From contig NC_092673.1 of assembly GCF_964355755.1 (NCBI RefSeq), forward strand, positions 22,823,001 to 22,887,000: a stretch of DNA of 64,000 nt. Direction: 5' to 3'. Every line of letters begins with the position of its first letter. The first letter of the stretch is position 1. This document shows, one piece after another, positions 51,701-57,979 of the stretch. Position numbers and translations under genes: made by a program. This stretch comes from Antedon mediterranea. Lineage: Eukaryota; Echinodermata; Crinoidea; Comatulida; Antedonidae. The notes under the pieces are model-generated. The model did not search any database and was not told the origin of the DNA. It was given only the letters and a program-made list of their open reading frames with translations.

Positions 51701-54700
51701 TTGGATACGAGCCTGAATGAATTTAGCTGTTTTGTGCCTTGTCGTCAGAAGATTAATAGATCTGTAAAAATAATTTAATAAATATAATATTTTTGAAACT
51801 TCTATCTTACAAATACAAGGCGATTTTCAGCTGGTGAATGCAAAATCAAGTACCACAAACCTTTATAGTTTTGAAATTGTATTTTCGATTCTTGTCTTTC
51901 TTTATCCAGATACATATCTAGTATTAGTCCACCACCACTACTCCTATGGTTTTCAAAATAAAGCTTCAGCACCTCCTCAGTACATGACTTGTTCAAGTTC
52001 TTGACAATGATTGTGTCAGCAACAAAAACTGTCTTTGCATTGATTATCGAACCAAACAGTTTTGTTTTTGTAATCTCTAATATCACCTTATCAATATCTG
52101 TAAAATAACAAACAATTTAGAATATATTAAAGGCAATTGACACACATCTCAATCTTATTAAACAAAAAGTATTGATATATTTTGATAATTTAGTTTTTAT
52201 TCAGTAATGTGTTTTAATGTCATTCAATTTTTACCAAAAAAATGCTGGACAAATGTTTTCATAGCCCTTGTATTTGTACTCAATATTTAATAATTATGTT
52301 GAGTTAAAAAGAAAAATAATTAAATGGCTTTGAACCCATAAAAAATTGAACTCTTCAGCTTCTACAGCATGTAGCTACGTGGCTGTGCTTAGAATAGCAT
52401 GGCTTGATAACCATGTATGTAAATTGTACGTCATAAATCCCTGTAAACATATAGTTTAAGCTAACCATGTAAATTTCCCTATACGGGACCTAGAAATGCA
52501 TCAAATTGTCAGTCACTTGAGTACTTGTATGCATACAAAGTGGTTACATTTTGAGTTGTTTTTATTAAATGACATATACTGAACAGAAACATTATAACTT
52601 AATTAATCTCTAATACGTTAATAAATAGCATGCAAAACATGTTTTCTAGATAATTGTTTTTTTTTATATAATATATTTTCTAAATTTTCACAAGCATTAT
52701 ATTAAAAAAAAAAAACAAGTATTGTTTGTTGTGGTATTTTAGCTTCCATTCTTAGTTATGGTAACTAAAATTACAATCTACATTAGTGAAATATTACCTG
52801 TAATTGGATCCGTGTAAGTCACCATAGCTTTTGTACGATCTTTTCCAAATTCTACTGTAGGTTCACTCATTGAAGTAACTTTTCCCAAATAGAGGTCAAA
52901 CGTTTCCTCATTTAATTGTTTTGGAAGATCAGTAATTAACAAACTATGCTTATCAAGAGGTCTAACTCGCTTCGTACAAAGTCTAACTGTCAATCTTGTT
53001 CCAGATAGCTCATGATGCTCCTGTTGAACCACTGCCTCAGCAACTAAAATATAATTATGAATATTATACAATGAAACTATTGCTCATACAGGATAATTTA
53101 CCAGGAAATAACCATGTAAACTATTGCTGCTACAGCATAATTTACCAGGAAACAACCATGTAAACTATTGCTGCTACAAGATAATTTACCAGGAAACAAC
53201 CATGTAAACTATTGCTGCTACGCATAATTTACCAGGACAGGAAATAACCATGTAAACTATTGCTGCTACAGGATAATTTACCGGGAAATAACCATGTAAA
53301 CTATTGCTGCTACAGCATAATTTACCAGGAAATAACCATGCAAACTATTGCTGCTACAGGATAATTTACCTGGAAACAACCATGTAAACTATTGCTGCTA
53401 CAGGATAATTTACCAGGAAATAACCATGCAAACTATTGCTGCTACAGGATAATTTACCTGGAAACAACCATGTAAACTATTGCTGCTACAGGATAATTTA
53501 CCAGGAAATAACCATGCAAACTATTGCTGCTACAGGATAATTTACCAGGAAACAACCATGTAAACTATTGCTGCTACAGGATAATTTACCAGGAAACAAC
53601 CATGTAAACTATTGCTGCTACAGGATAATTTACCAGGAAACAACCATGTAAACTATTGCTGCTACAGCATAATTTACCAGGAAGCAACCATGTAAACTAT
53701 TGCTGCTACAGCATAATTTACCAGGAAATAACCATGCAAACTATTGCTGCTACAGCATAATTTACCAGGAATTGACCATGTAAACTATTGCTGCTACTAC
53801 AGGATAATTTACCAGGAAACAACCATGTAAACTATTGCAATGCTGCTACATCATAATTTACCAGGAAATAACCATGCAAACTATTGCTGCTACAGCATAA
53901 TTTACTAGGAAACAACCATGTAGACTATTGCTGCTACAGGATAATTTACTAGGAAACAACCATGTAAACTATTGCTGCTACAGCATAATTTACCAGGAAA
54001 CAACCATGTAAACTATTGCTGCTACAGCATAATTTACCAGGAAAATAACCATGTAAACTATTGTTGCTACAGCATAATTTACCAGGAAACAACCATGTAA
54101 ACTATTGCTGCTACAGCATAATTTACCAGGAAACAACCATATAAACTATTGCTGCTACAGGGTAAAACAATTATAGATTTTAAAAATTGTCTCGATTGTA
54201 TATTATTAAATTAATTTAAAAAAAAGTTTAATAATAAAAATAACTAGATTTAAACTCGTCACTACGGACGAGTTAGGTTATCCGCAGCGCAGACGCCACA
54301 TGCACGTCATACGTTAGAATATGGCGCGCAGAAAAACGATTATGCCATTGAAAAAATGTTAGTGCGCCCTCTATTTTGTGTCACGTCTATATATACAGTA
54401 TACACTATACTGCACACGTACTACATACAGTTCAGAATAGGTGAAAATAAGTGACCAAAGTTATTGACGCTTTTGAACATGATGACGTCATCACATTTTT
54501 TTAAACGGTAAATCATGCGAAAGATAATTGATTGACCTAGACAATATAAAAAATGGAGGAAAATGGAATACGGATAAGTAGAGATGCGCTCTATTAAATG
54601 TGATGCGCTATGACGAAAGAGACAAAAATCCTATATTTTATATTCGAGTGGCCATACGATGACGTCACAATGACCGGTTAACCATTATTGATTCATGATT

Positions 54701-56043
54701 CGATATCTACAACTTATCAACTTCCAGAATCTGTAATTTTAAAAAAGTTAACCACGTAGTTTAGAATCTATTACAGTTTAAAAAAAGGCATAATTTTCAC
54801 AAAATTTTGAACTTTTTCATAAAAACGAGTGCAAATTGTCTAATTCTACGTGCTCGTATGTTGTGATTTTAGGTCGAAATTGTTTAAAAAGTTGATAAAA
54901 TTACTAGAAAAGGCTGGAAAAACATAAATCACAATCATTTTTTAAATGCTCAAAATGACATGAAACGCGTAGAAAGTTGATTGATTGATTAAAATTGATT
55001 TTACGCATTTTGAAATTTTAAACGCGCGTGCGCACGTAACTTTCTGTAAAACATGCCATTTTTAATCCATAGAAAGTTTGCGCTTGATATAACTTAAATT
55101 TCAATATAAAAGACCTTTTGGTTTTTAATCTACGACCAATCATTGAAATTCATAAAATCGCGCGTAACTTACGCTGCGCAACTCCGACATCGTCTAAAAG
55201 CTTGGCTGCACATCTACAGCTACAGGTCAATGTCACAGTCAAAAGTGACGGATATGTAAAGTTAAACACAAAGGGTAATTTGCATAGAACTAGTCAGGTG
55301 TATTACCGTATAAAAGAATTGCGGAGGAATGTAGTAATTACACCTCACATCAACCTTGTAGAGAAGAGAGGTGTCGCACCTCAGCAATAATACAGATTGA
55401 CCATTTGCTGCCCGTTGGGCTGAAGTTGGTACCAATACGCAACTGTCTGACCACCATTTGTAGTAAATCGTAAACCAAGCCGAGTATACACATGATTGTT
55501 TATGATTGGAATGTAATTGGTAGTGAACAAGTCCACGAAGAATTGACCAGCGGACAAAGAAATAAAGACATTCAGTTGCTAATATTATATATCTTTATAC
55601 TTTTAATTGCGTTCTTCAGTAGCCATATAGTTCACTTCAATCTGAGCGTGACTTATGAAAAAGTTATACAATCTTATGTTGGTCAGAATTAGAGATACGC
55701 TGCGAACAAAATTCGTGAAAAGAAAGAAGATTAAAGAAAAAAAAAAAAAGATCCTGACAATAACAAGGGGTTATCCGCCAAGTGCGGATAACCAATTATT
55801 TTTATATAAATTAATAATAAAAGACCTACTTGTTAGTTGCTCAAATGTGATGTGTACCACTCCTGGTTTAACCAGCTGATGAGTTGCAATATGTCCACCA
55901 CAAGAACGTCTCTTACATTCAAAGTACAACAATACTGTTTCCAAGGAGAGATCACCAAACGATACGACAATCAGCTGGGCATCACCACCAACGTCATCAT
56001 CATCTGGAGGGTCATCACTAATATTGTCGAAAGATGTCGGACT
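18592..56043 (-). CDS. PARP14-like protein, 16-exon model (last exon missing)
   Basis: Joined exons (minus strand): 56043-55830, 53043-52798, 52097-51861, 47477-42783, 42538-41964, 41836-41603, 41112-40897, 40496-40427, 31010-30825, 29181-28996, 26934-26731, 26421-26252, 24089-24012, 23798-23432, 19184-19030, 18766-18592. All junction phases agree and about 8.0 kb of coding sequence is open (about 2670 residues). Domain order is three RRM-like, KH-type repeats, three macrodomains, WWE and ART catalytic domain, as in PARP14-type mono-ADP-ribosyltransferases. These modify proteins and bind ADP-ribose, often in interferon/STAT responses. The exon with the second half of the catalytic fold is not found before 12 kb. 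The true 5' end is unsure. Each exon is annotated separately. Confidence 0.85.
19030..19184 (-). CDS. PARP catalytic domain, first exon
   Basis: The exon is 155 nt, acceptor TTATTTATTAG, donor CAAG/GTTTGT, phase 1 in and 0 out. It encodes VGLSVPTTWSNRNKSQQLEV... to ...YQIQAIVK. P-x-T-W followed by an acidic stretch and an S-x-E-Y motif is the usual start of the ART fold in PARP9/14/15-type proteins. It leads in frame into the exon with IQN...LW. Confidence 0.8.
19185..20591. other. Intron of the PARP14-like gene
   Basis: No exon recognised. Contains a G run near 20387 and otherwise unremarkable A+T-rich DNA. The gag remnant at 20592-21650 lies in the same intron. Confidence 0.5.
20592..21650 (-). 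pseudogene. Retroelement gag-protease remnant
   Basis: Minus-strand frames encode a gag-like protein of LTR-retroelement type. LYFKRDLGDFLVGAKPG comes first, then DFETPYKERDAMDLYQELAA, an internal TGA, then DFVMRAKSLRQRVTFPSQED. In a different frame, at about 20824-20889, lies a CCHC zinc knuckle (CFKCGRSNHFARGC, C-x2-C-x4-H-x4-C). The main frame ends with LFDTGSQV, matching the aspartic protease D-T-G motif. Frameshift and stops show it is dead. Polymerase and LTRs are absent. It lies in the PARP intron between the WWE and catalytic exons, in the same orientation as that gene. Confidence 0.75.
21651..23431. other. Intron of the PARP14-like gene
   Basis: No exon or clear element recognised. 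Open frames at 21637-21876 (very hydrophobic) and 22140-22388 lack splice or start context and look like chance. Confidence 0.5.
23432..23798 (-). CDS. WWE domain exon of the PARP14-like gene
   Basis: The exon is 367 nt, acceptor TTTTATTTCAG, donor AATG/GTACTG, phase 0 in and 1 out. After VEIDTTSISSNIVKIRGRTV the segment VKWLYKNENGEMVDFDD ... YTADNDHKYEVNFKKM ... NTTSRIHRQEV matches the WWE pattern (conserved W, the Y-D/E basic pattern and a closing R-x-V-like end). WWE domains bind ADP-ribose or iso-ADP-ribose and in PARP14-class proteins precede the catalytic domain, as here. Confidence 0.85.
24012..24089 (-). CDS. Short exon between macrodomain 3 and WWE
   Basis: The exon is 78 nt, acceptor TTTATTTTATCTAG, donor GAG/GTATGT, phase 0 on both sides. 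It encodes TLKKEVFSRFIEQYEVKLFE and IACKHE, a helical linker. It joins in frame to 26252 and 23798. Strong splice sites and phase fit support it despite its length. Confidence 0.75.
24090..24475. other. Intron, nothing recognised
   Basis: A+T-rich spacer between the 78-nt exon and the left end of the composite Helitron-like element. Confidence 0.5.
24476..26230 (-). mobile_element. Composite Helitron/Helentron-like element in a PARP intron
   Basis: The left end has CTAG at 24476, a degenerate hairpin, then AATAGGTGATCAT. The right end is a hairpin of AGGTGATCATTT-type arms closing at 26230. Inside, a family-1 left end (hairpin near 25742-25760, then AGTTATCCGCAC) starts near 25738, and three family-1 right-end hairpins (GTTATCCGC/GCGGATAAC) lie at about 26000-26165. 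This is the same nested order as in the 9.1 kb array. No Rep-helicase is encoded, so it is non-autonomous. It ends only 21 nt from the donor of exon 26421-26252. Confidence 0.7.
26252..26421 (-). CDS. Linker exon after macrodomain 3
   Basis: The exon is 170 nt, acceptor ATTATAATAG, donor ACA/GTTAGT, phase 1 in and 0 out. It encodes LFKSTWSKKSTADNSNDKRS then LTLNIISLDEERIKGAKGKL and QSIIAEEITQT. The first part is a disordered linker; the second resembles a small KH-like or coiled segment preceding the WWE. Confidence 0.75.
26731..26934 (-). CDS. Macrodomain 3, C-terminal exon
   Basis: The exon is 204 nt, acceptor TTTGCATTCTAG, donor ATTG/GTAATT, phase 1 in and 1 out. NIGKEPREAATFILECIYEF follows the GTG of the preceding exon, then HLRNISIIVFDKRMTEEFIS. 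This is the last helix-strand-helix of a macrodomain; I-x-I-I-V-F-D is the final strand. Confidence 0.8.
27064..28093. mobile_element. Foldback-type element with palindromic minisatellite arms
   Basis: The ends are perfect 18-bp inverted repeats, TTGAACCCACAAATGTGA at 27064 and its complement at 28076-28093. The left arm (27064-27470) is an array of about 20 short units centred on CACAAATGTG; the right arm (27989-28093) holds the same units inverted. The loop is unique, with no transposase. Arrays of internal repeats as long inverted arms define foldback (FB) elements. It lies in the intron between the last two macrodomain-3 exons. Confidence 0.75.
28199..28972. mobile_element. 774-bp terminal-inverted-repeat element with 4-bp target duplication
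   Basis: The left end is GGCCTGTTTCTGCTG; the right end reads GGCCCTTCTGCTGCC on the other strand. ATAG flanks both sides (28195-28198 and 28973-28976). Inside are many copies of TACGGTATTTT-like words in both orientations near each end. There is no coding capacity. It ends 23 nt from the donor of the exon 29181-28996. Confidence 0.65.
28996..29181 (-). CDS. Macrodomain 3, middle exon
   Basis: The exon is 186 nt, donor ACAG/GTAAGT, phase 1 in and 1 out. It encodes PSDEVWTGPGKLMCGGICHL, PIPWVSNKNVDNAKLKAMLV and NQWKKDKLAFPAIGTG. V-x-T-G-x-G-x-L-x-C-x-x-I-x-H and the A-x-P-A-I-G-T-G ADP-ribose loop are macrodomain hallmarks. The helix normally between the N-terminal strand and this segment is missing (see findings). 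Confidence 0.8.
29182..29932. other. Intron with an interspersed repeat at 29215-29455
   Basis: No exon recognised. Positions 29215-29455 match 58330-58590 in the same order, including GCCTATGTAAATA, CATGACTAC and CGATGATATTGACTGTGTAA. The two copies thus form an interspersed repeat of about 240 bp. Confidence 0.55.
29933..30087. mobile_element. MITE-like hairpin element, 155 bp
   Basis: The ends are ACAGATATCGCC and GGCAATATCTGT, a near-perfect 12-bp terminal inverted repeat, with an inner inverted pair (GTTTGACATCC / GGATGTCAAAT). ATAATAT flanks both sides, a plausible target duplication. It is too short to code. Confidence 0.6.
30088..30824. other. Intron, nothing recognised
   Basis: A small inverted repeat (TTATCCAAA / TTTGGATAA) lies just after the MITE. 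I searched here for the missing macrodomain-3 helix exon and found no candidate. Confidence 0.45.
30825..31010 (-). CDS. Macrodomain 3, N-terminal exon
   Basis: The exon is 186 nt, acceptor TTTATTTATGCAG, donor AACG/GTAAAG, phase 1 in and 1 out. After the linker YQNISTPSKLSPYKHFRRSI the segment ITVKIEHGDITASDAYAIVN, then LTTSAFDLSN, is the start of a macrodomain (G-D-I-T, A-I-V-N). Asn is followed by LTTS rather than the canonical A-A-N, as in macrodomain 2 of this protein, suggesting altered ADP-ribose handling. Confidence 0.8.
34014..35539 (-). repeat. Family-1 element copy 1
   Basis: Full left end present. The right end lacks the GCGGATAAC hairpin and breaks off in a purine-rich AGAAAGAAAG tail directly at the CTAG of copy 2. 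CTAG palindrome, hairpin and subterminal repeat are intact at the left. Confidence 0.75.
35540..37172 (-). repeat. Family-1 element copy 2
   Basis: Complete copy. The right end carries two successive GTTATCCGC...GCGGATAAC hairpins (near 37090-37120 and 37145-37170), each preceded by ACAGTTACAAGGA, immediately followed by the next CTAG. Substituted relative to copy 1 throughout. Confidence 0.75.
37173..38689 (-). repeat. Family-1 element copy 3
   Basis: Resembles copy 1 most closely, including the absence of the right-end hairpins and the AGAAAGAAAG tail. This alternation suggests that a two-unit block (about 3.1 kb) was itself duplicated. Confidence 0.75.
38690..40332 (-). repeat. Family-1 element copy 4
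   Basis: Resembles copy 2, again ending in two GTTATCCGC/GCGGATAAC hairpins, then a TAATAAGAATAAG microsatellite-like tail, then the family-2 right terminus. Confidence 0.75.
40427..40496 (-). CDS. Macrodomain 2, last exon and linker
   Basis: The exon is 70 nt, acceptor TTTTATTTAG, donor ATGG/GTAAAG, phase 0 in and 1 out. AFICEIKNI completes the final strand of macrodomain 2 (after DDRTFE), followed by a basic linker TPTTKKKGLKTTQM. It is short but has strong splice sites and perfect phase on both sides. Confidence 0.7.
40897..41112 (-). CDS. Macrodomain 2, third exon
   Basis: The exon is 216 nt, acceptor TTGCAATTTCAG, donor GAG/GTTTGT, phase 0 on both sides. It encodes DIKELLRNLFLSASTMRSIA then IPALGTGNLKYPAEQVAKVM and IHFVVYHKDDRTFE. 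The I-A-I-P-A-L-G-T-G-x-x-x-Y-P loop that wraps the ADP-ribose diphosphate is intact. Confidence 0.85.
41603..41836 (-). CDS. Macrodomain 2, second exon
   Basis: The exon is 234 nt, acceptor TATTTTCAG, donor ACAG/GTATGA, phase 0 on both sides. VDVIVNTTSSEFNLSYGKVS, KALLKAAGPQLQQEC and CKKVFHTALKNYKGLTSIQ give the core strand, the adenine-side helix and the H-x-A strand. Macrodomain 3 lacks exactly the KALLKAAG...EC helix present here. Confidence 0.85.
41964..42538 (-). CDS. Macrodomain 1 (most) and start of macrodomain 2
   Basis: The exon is 575 nt, acceptor TCTCAATCTTAG, donor TAAG/GTTTGT, phase 1 in and 0 out. It continues macrodomain 1 through CKKVIHTVGPKY, RFTSIAMPAISSGIFGYPLE and QQVYFVSNNIIDCNAFESAM, then GLKITNNVLITKEGFTIKLI and RGKIED open macrodomain 2. 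The S-S-G-I-F-G-Y-P loop is canonical for ADP-ribose binding or hydrolysis. Confidence 0.9.
42783..47477 (-). CDS. 4.7 kb exon: KH-type repeats and start of macrodomain 1
   Basis: The exon is 4695 nt, acceptor TATAATTTTAG, donor GCAG/GTAATA, phase 1 in and 1 out, open throughout. The first 45 residues (KSVCERKFQKLQDKDLDICC...) end RRM3. Four tandem 339-residue units follow, each starting VDPYLLSFACKNQQFMNELS and each corresponding to several KH-like folds as in PARP14. A unique KH-like region (ANASCGYILIKG-type) comes next. The exon ends in VELIVCKADMTEMNVDAIVN then AANERLQHSGGLAKAI, the canonical A-x-V-N-A-A-N start of macrodomain 1. KH-type folds bind single-stranded nucleic acid. Confidence 0.92.
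43276..47343 (-). repeat. Four in-frame tandem repeats of exactly 1017 bp
   Basis: Units: 47343-46327, 46326-45310, 45309-44293, 44292-43276. The spacing is exactly 1017 bp (339 codons) between equivalent landmarks. Units 1-3 are near-identical, with few amino-acid differences. Unit 4 is near-identical in its first half but clearly diverged in its second half (NNVNIAYAIEENRVKVYSTS retained, flanks changed). This pattern fits unequal crossing-over or gene conversion, or less likely assembly collapse or expansion. Confidence 0.95.
47478..47950. other. Intron 5' part with a Helitron-like terminus at 47663
   Basis: CTAG at 47663-47666 followed by the hairpin ACCCGT-TG-ACGGGT (47674-47687) has the same hairpin-plus-CTAG layout as the other Helitron-like ends, with a different stem. 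The element's other end is not identified. Confidence 0.4.
47960..48890 (+). pseudogene. LINE reverse-transcriptase C-terminal remnant
   Basis: Scattered plus-strand frames match the end of a non-LTR retrotransposon polyprotein: a degraded KQGC...NPFINIFING (the RT motif normally V-K-Q-G-C-x-L-S-P-x-L-F-N-I-F-I), SFTYLGSCISSKADKI, and HRWVGHVTLKENDKLPKQIM, the familiar R-W-x-G-H-V end block. Many stops and frameshifts separate them. It lies antisense in the PARP14-like intron and is inactive. Confidence 0.7.
48891..49360. other. Intron, nothing recognised
   Basis: A+T-rich DNA between the LINE remnant and degenerate family-1-like sequence. Confidence 0.45.
49360..50960 (-). mobile_element. 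Degenerate family-1-like element with a 312-bp internal tandem duplication
   Basis: Order and wording follow the family-1 elements (ATGACGTCA-like spacers, GTGGCCATGGTGACGTCAGA, ATCTACAACTCATTAGCTTC). Segments near 50141 and 50453 repeat each other (GGCCTATTATG..GCTTAC..GCTGCGTGCGCAAATGTGCG). The right end shows only AACAAGGGTTATCCGCAATA, without the closing hairpin arm. No clear left terminus remains. Confidence 0.5.
50961..51860. other. Intron sequence shared with the upstream duplicate
   Basis: Positions 50930-51780 match 57980-59270 in order, including GATCAGTCGATCAGTTTGC, CATCCACCCTCTGGATC, GTGCGTCCAGCAATAAC and TAGGCCGGGCCCATAG, with extra insertions in the other copy. This is part of the segmental duplication of the PARP14-like 5' region. 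No exon. Confidence 0.75.
51861..52097 (-). CDS. RRM2 end and RRM3, exon (complete gene)
   Basis: The exon is 237 nt, acceptor TATTTTACAG, donor AAAG/GTTTGT, phase 1 on both sides. After DIDKVILEITKTKLFGSIIN (end of RRM2) the segment TIIVKNLNKSCTEEVLKLYF, then ENHRSSGGGLILD, is the RNP2-like strand and helix 1 of RRM3, with the F-E-N-x-R-S-S-G-G-G motif typical of PARP10/14-type RRMs. It splices in frame to the 4.7 kb exon. Confidence 0.85.
52098..52797. other. Intron shared with the duplicate; nothing else seen
   Basis: Collinear with the 59584-61457 intron of the upstream copy, except that the latter carries a 1217-bp insertion. The empty site of that insertion is here near 52453. Confidence 0.75.
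52798..53043 (-). CDS. RRM1 end and RRM2 start, exon (complete gene)
   Basis: The exon is 246 nt, acceptor ATATTTTAG, donor ACAG/GTAATA, phase 1 on both sides. AEAVVQQEHHELSGTRLTVR closes RRM1 and HSLLITDLPKQLNEETFDLY opens RRM2 (strand 1, helix 1). Differs from the duplicate exon at 61458-61703 by only a few substitutions. Confidence 0.85.
53070..54165. repeat. 44-bp minisatellite, about 25 copies, in PARP intron
   Basis: The unit is GGAAACAACCATGTAAACTA followed by TTGCTGCTACAGGATAATTT and ACCA, with variants (CATGC for CATGT, ACAGC for ACAGG, AATTGACC for AACAACC). The array begins only 27 bp upstream (minus strand) of the RRM exon's acceptor at 53043. The paralogous intron has its own array at 61830-62770. 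Open frames inside are repeat by-products. Confidence 0.95.
54244..55793 (-). mobile_element. Single family-1 Helitron/Helentron-like element with empty site in the paralogue
   Basis: Left end: CTAGATTTAAACTCGTCACT with a GACGAGTT stem arm, then AGGTTATCCGCAG. Right end: hairpin GGTTATCCGCC/AAGT/GCGGATAACC to about 55793. The duplicate intron at about 62820-62870 is uninterrupted (TTTAATAATAAAAAATAATT), so the insertion post-dates the duplication. No gene-sized frame is present. Confidence 0.75.
55830..56043 (-). CDS. RRM1 exon, first recognised exon of the complete gene
   Basis: The exon is 214 nt, acceptor CTATATTTATCAG, donor ACAA/GTAGGT, ending in phase 1. The acidic tract DDPPDDDDVGGDAQ precedes LIVVSFGDLSLETVLLYFE, then CKRRSCGGHIATHQLVKPGV, an RRM of the PARP10/14 type. 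The start is uncertain. An in-frame ATG lies 51 nt upstream of the exon (MQTTLICC...), and a 14-nt mini-exon (ATG plus MHYTG) spliced to a second acceptor (CAGAG) at 56041 also works. The same choices exist in the duplicate. Confidence 0.75.
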
Positions 56044-56045
56044 CT

Positions 56046-56540
56046 GATAAATATAGGGAAATAAATAAAAACAACAAATGAGTGTCGTTTGCATACCCTG
56101 TGTAGTGCATCTGCAAAAATATGCGCATTCATTATGAGGATGTACAATATATTTTATATATAATAAGTTATAATTCCTGCATTAATATTGTCCTGATTCA
56201 TTTTGTTTATTTTTAATTTGTTTAAATTGGCAATTATCATTTTCTCATTAAAACAATGTGTAGATATTAGGCTAGTGTGCATTAATACACAGTATCTCGC
56301 AAGTATCGACAGGCCACTCACTAAATATTCCTGGGGTTCTAGGCTTATAAAATAACATTCCTAATTATTCTCCAAATAATTTCAAAACGTCTGTCTTAAA
56401 ATTCCACGTAGGCCTACATACACAACATTTGAAGTTCGCATACGTAACAACCCGATTAAAATCAATAGAACGTTCCAGACGATTTTTCTTCTTCATCAAA
56501 GCGTTTTGGACGAGAAAGTAAATAAAAAATAATAATAATA
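56046..56540. other. Probable 5' flank/promoter of the complete PARP14-like copy
   Basis: Positions 56100-56345 match 63190-63430 upstream of the duplicate's first exon (GTGCATTAATACACAGTATC and CGACAGGCCACTCACTAAAT). The promoter region was therefore duplicated too. At about 56345 the similarity stops, marking a duplication boundary. No TATA box can be assigned with confidence. Confidence 0.5.
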
Positions 56541-56687
56541 AGTAAGGATCAACCTTAAAAGAAACTGTATCTAGTTTCCATCGATCGTCATCTGACTTGA
56601 CTTCGCCAATTTCATCATAGTAGCAACATATATCTAGATCTTTATCCTGAAGTTTCTGAAATTTCCTTTCACAGACTGATTTCACAA
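56541..56687 (-). pseudogene. Truncated KH exon of the upstream duplicate
   Basis: Acceptor TATTATTGTAG is followed in phase 1 by KSVCERKFQKLQDKDLDICC and onward to KVDPYL, nearly identical to the start of the 4.7 kb exon. It then breaks at the first residues of the first 339-residue repeat into an (AAT)n run. The frame continues for 60 unrelated residues to a stop at 56365. The donor and everything 3' are lost, so this copy cannot encode a full PARP. Confidence 0.85.
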
Positions 56688-57979
56688 CTACAATAATAGA
56701 AATCCGAAAAATATTAATACTGTAGATAAAAGAATTTGAATTGATCTTAATTAGGAAAACATTTGTTTTTATATAATTATGTCTTTCTATATTTGGAAAT
56801 TGATATTCCTAATATGGAAGATTATTCCCGCCACGATGTTGGTATTAAATTAGCCCAGGAAATGACGACAGAGCTTAATGGAGAAAAACGTGCAGCTGGA
56901 GGTGTGCGTTGATTGAGGTAAGTTTCGAAAGGAATCCGGCTTTTCTCATCAGCACGAAACCTTTTTAAAAACTTACTGGTTGATTATTAATCTATCTTTT
57001 CTGAAAGTTTAAGCTTAATTGGTTCACCCTGTGGGACGGATTCAATATTTGTTCAAAGCTGGGGATATATTCTAAGCAGACATGGATTTGTATGTTTAGT
57101 ACAGGCTGTTTGGTTGAGTAATTTCAATCCATCAAAATCAGTTAATATACCAAAATATGTTATTAGTAGTTTTGTTATTTTGGATTTTGTGCTAGTTTGG
57201 TAAATATTACAATATAATTGTAGATTATTAGCTTGTAAAAAAATGTACCCAACTTGTATTATCTAGCCCACTTGACGAGAATCCAGTGCTATTTGTATGG
57301 ATAGATAGGACCACATTAGGTTAGTGTTTAGTGACATATCGCCGACTTAGTCTATCAATGTGACGCACAATTATGTTTAAAATGTTGAATTTTATTATCC
57401 ACTGAATTATCCTAGGCCTAAACCTTGTTGAAATTTAGGACTATTAATTACGGAAAATGCTTTGCCAAAGAAAAAGACTATGGAATACTTTGTGGATGTC
57501 GAAAGTTTGTATATAATGCAGTGTGGTGGCGTCAGCCGAATTCGGTACTATTTACAGCCATTGATTTTGTTATACATATACTTCTTTTTACTTTATAGTG
57601 AGAGAGAGATTATTTAGGTGGTTAGGTTTAGTTATATTTAGGAAGTAGTTGGGTTATCTTTCACATATGGAGTCCCCAACTTATATACGAAGAAAAATAT
57701 TGGGACTTTACGAAATAAAAAGTGAATCGAATGAATAACATGACTTAAATCATACAAATTGCTCACACATTTTCTGTAATATTTGGATTCGTTTTGTGTC
57801 TGTTTATTTTTATTCATTTACATTTTTTTTATTTCAATGGCTTTAATATTTTGCATTTATTTTTTGTGGGAGCTTTAATTGTTTATCTTTTTTGCTTTGA
57901 AATTAAATTGTGGTCTAGTTTTGATTTTTTTGCTAATAAGAGGTGACTTATTATTTTTCTGTTTTGAACTCGAATGTAC
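56688..57979. other. Insertion specific to the upstream duplicate's intron; nothing recognised
   Basis: Similarity to the other copy's intron stops near 56760 and resumes near 57980. The block has a few short frames (e.g. ATGACGACAGAGCTTAATGG near 56862) but no recognisable protein or element ends. Confidence 0.45.
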
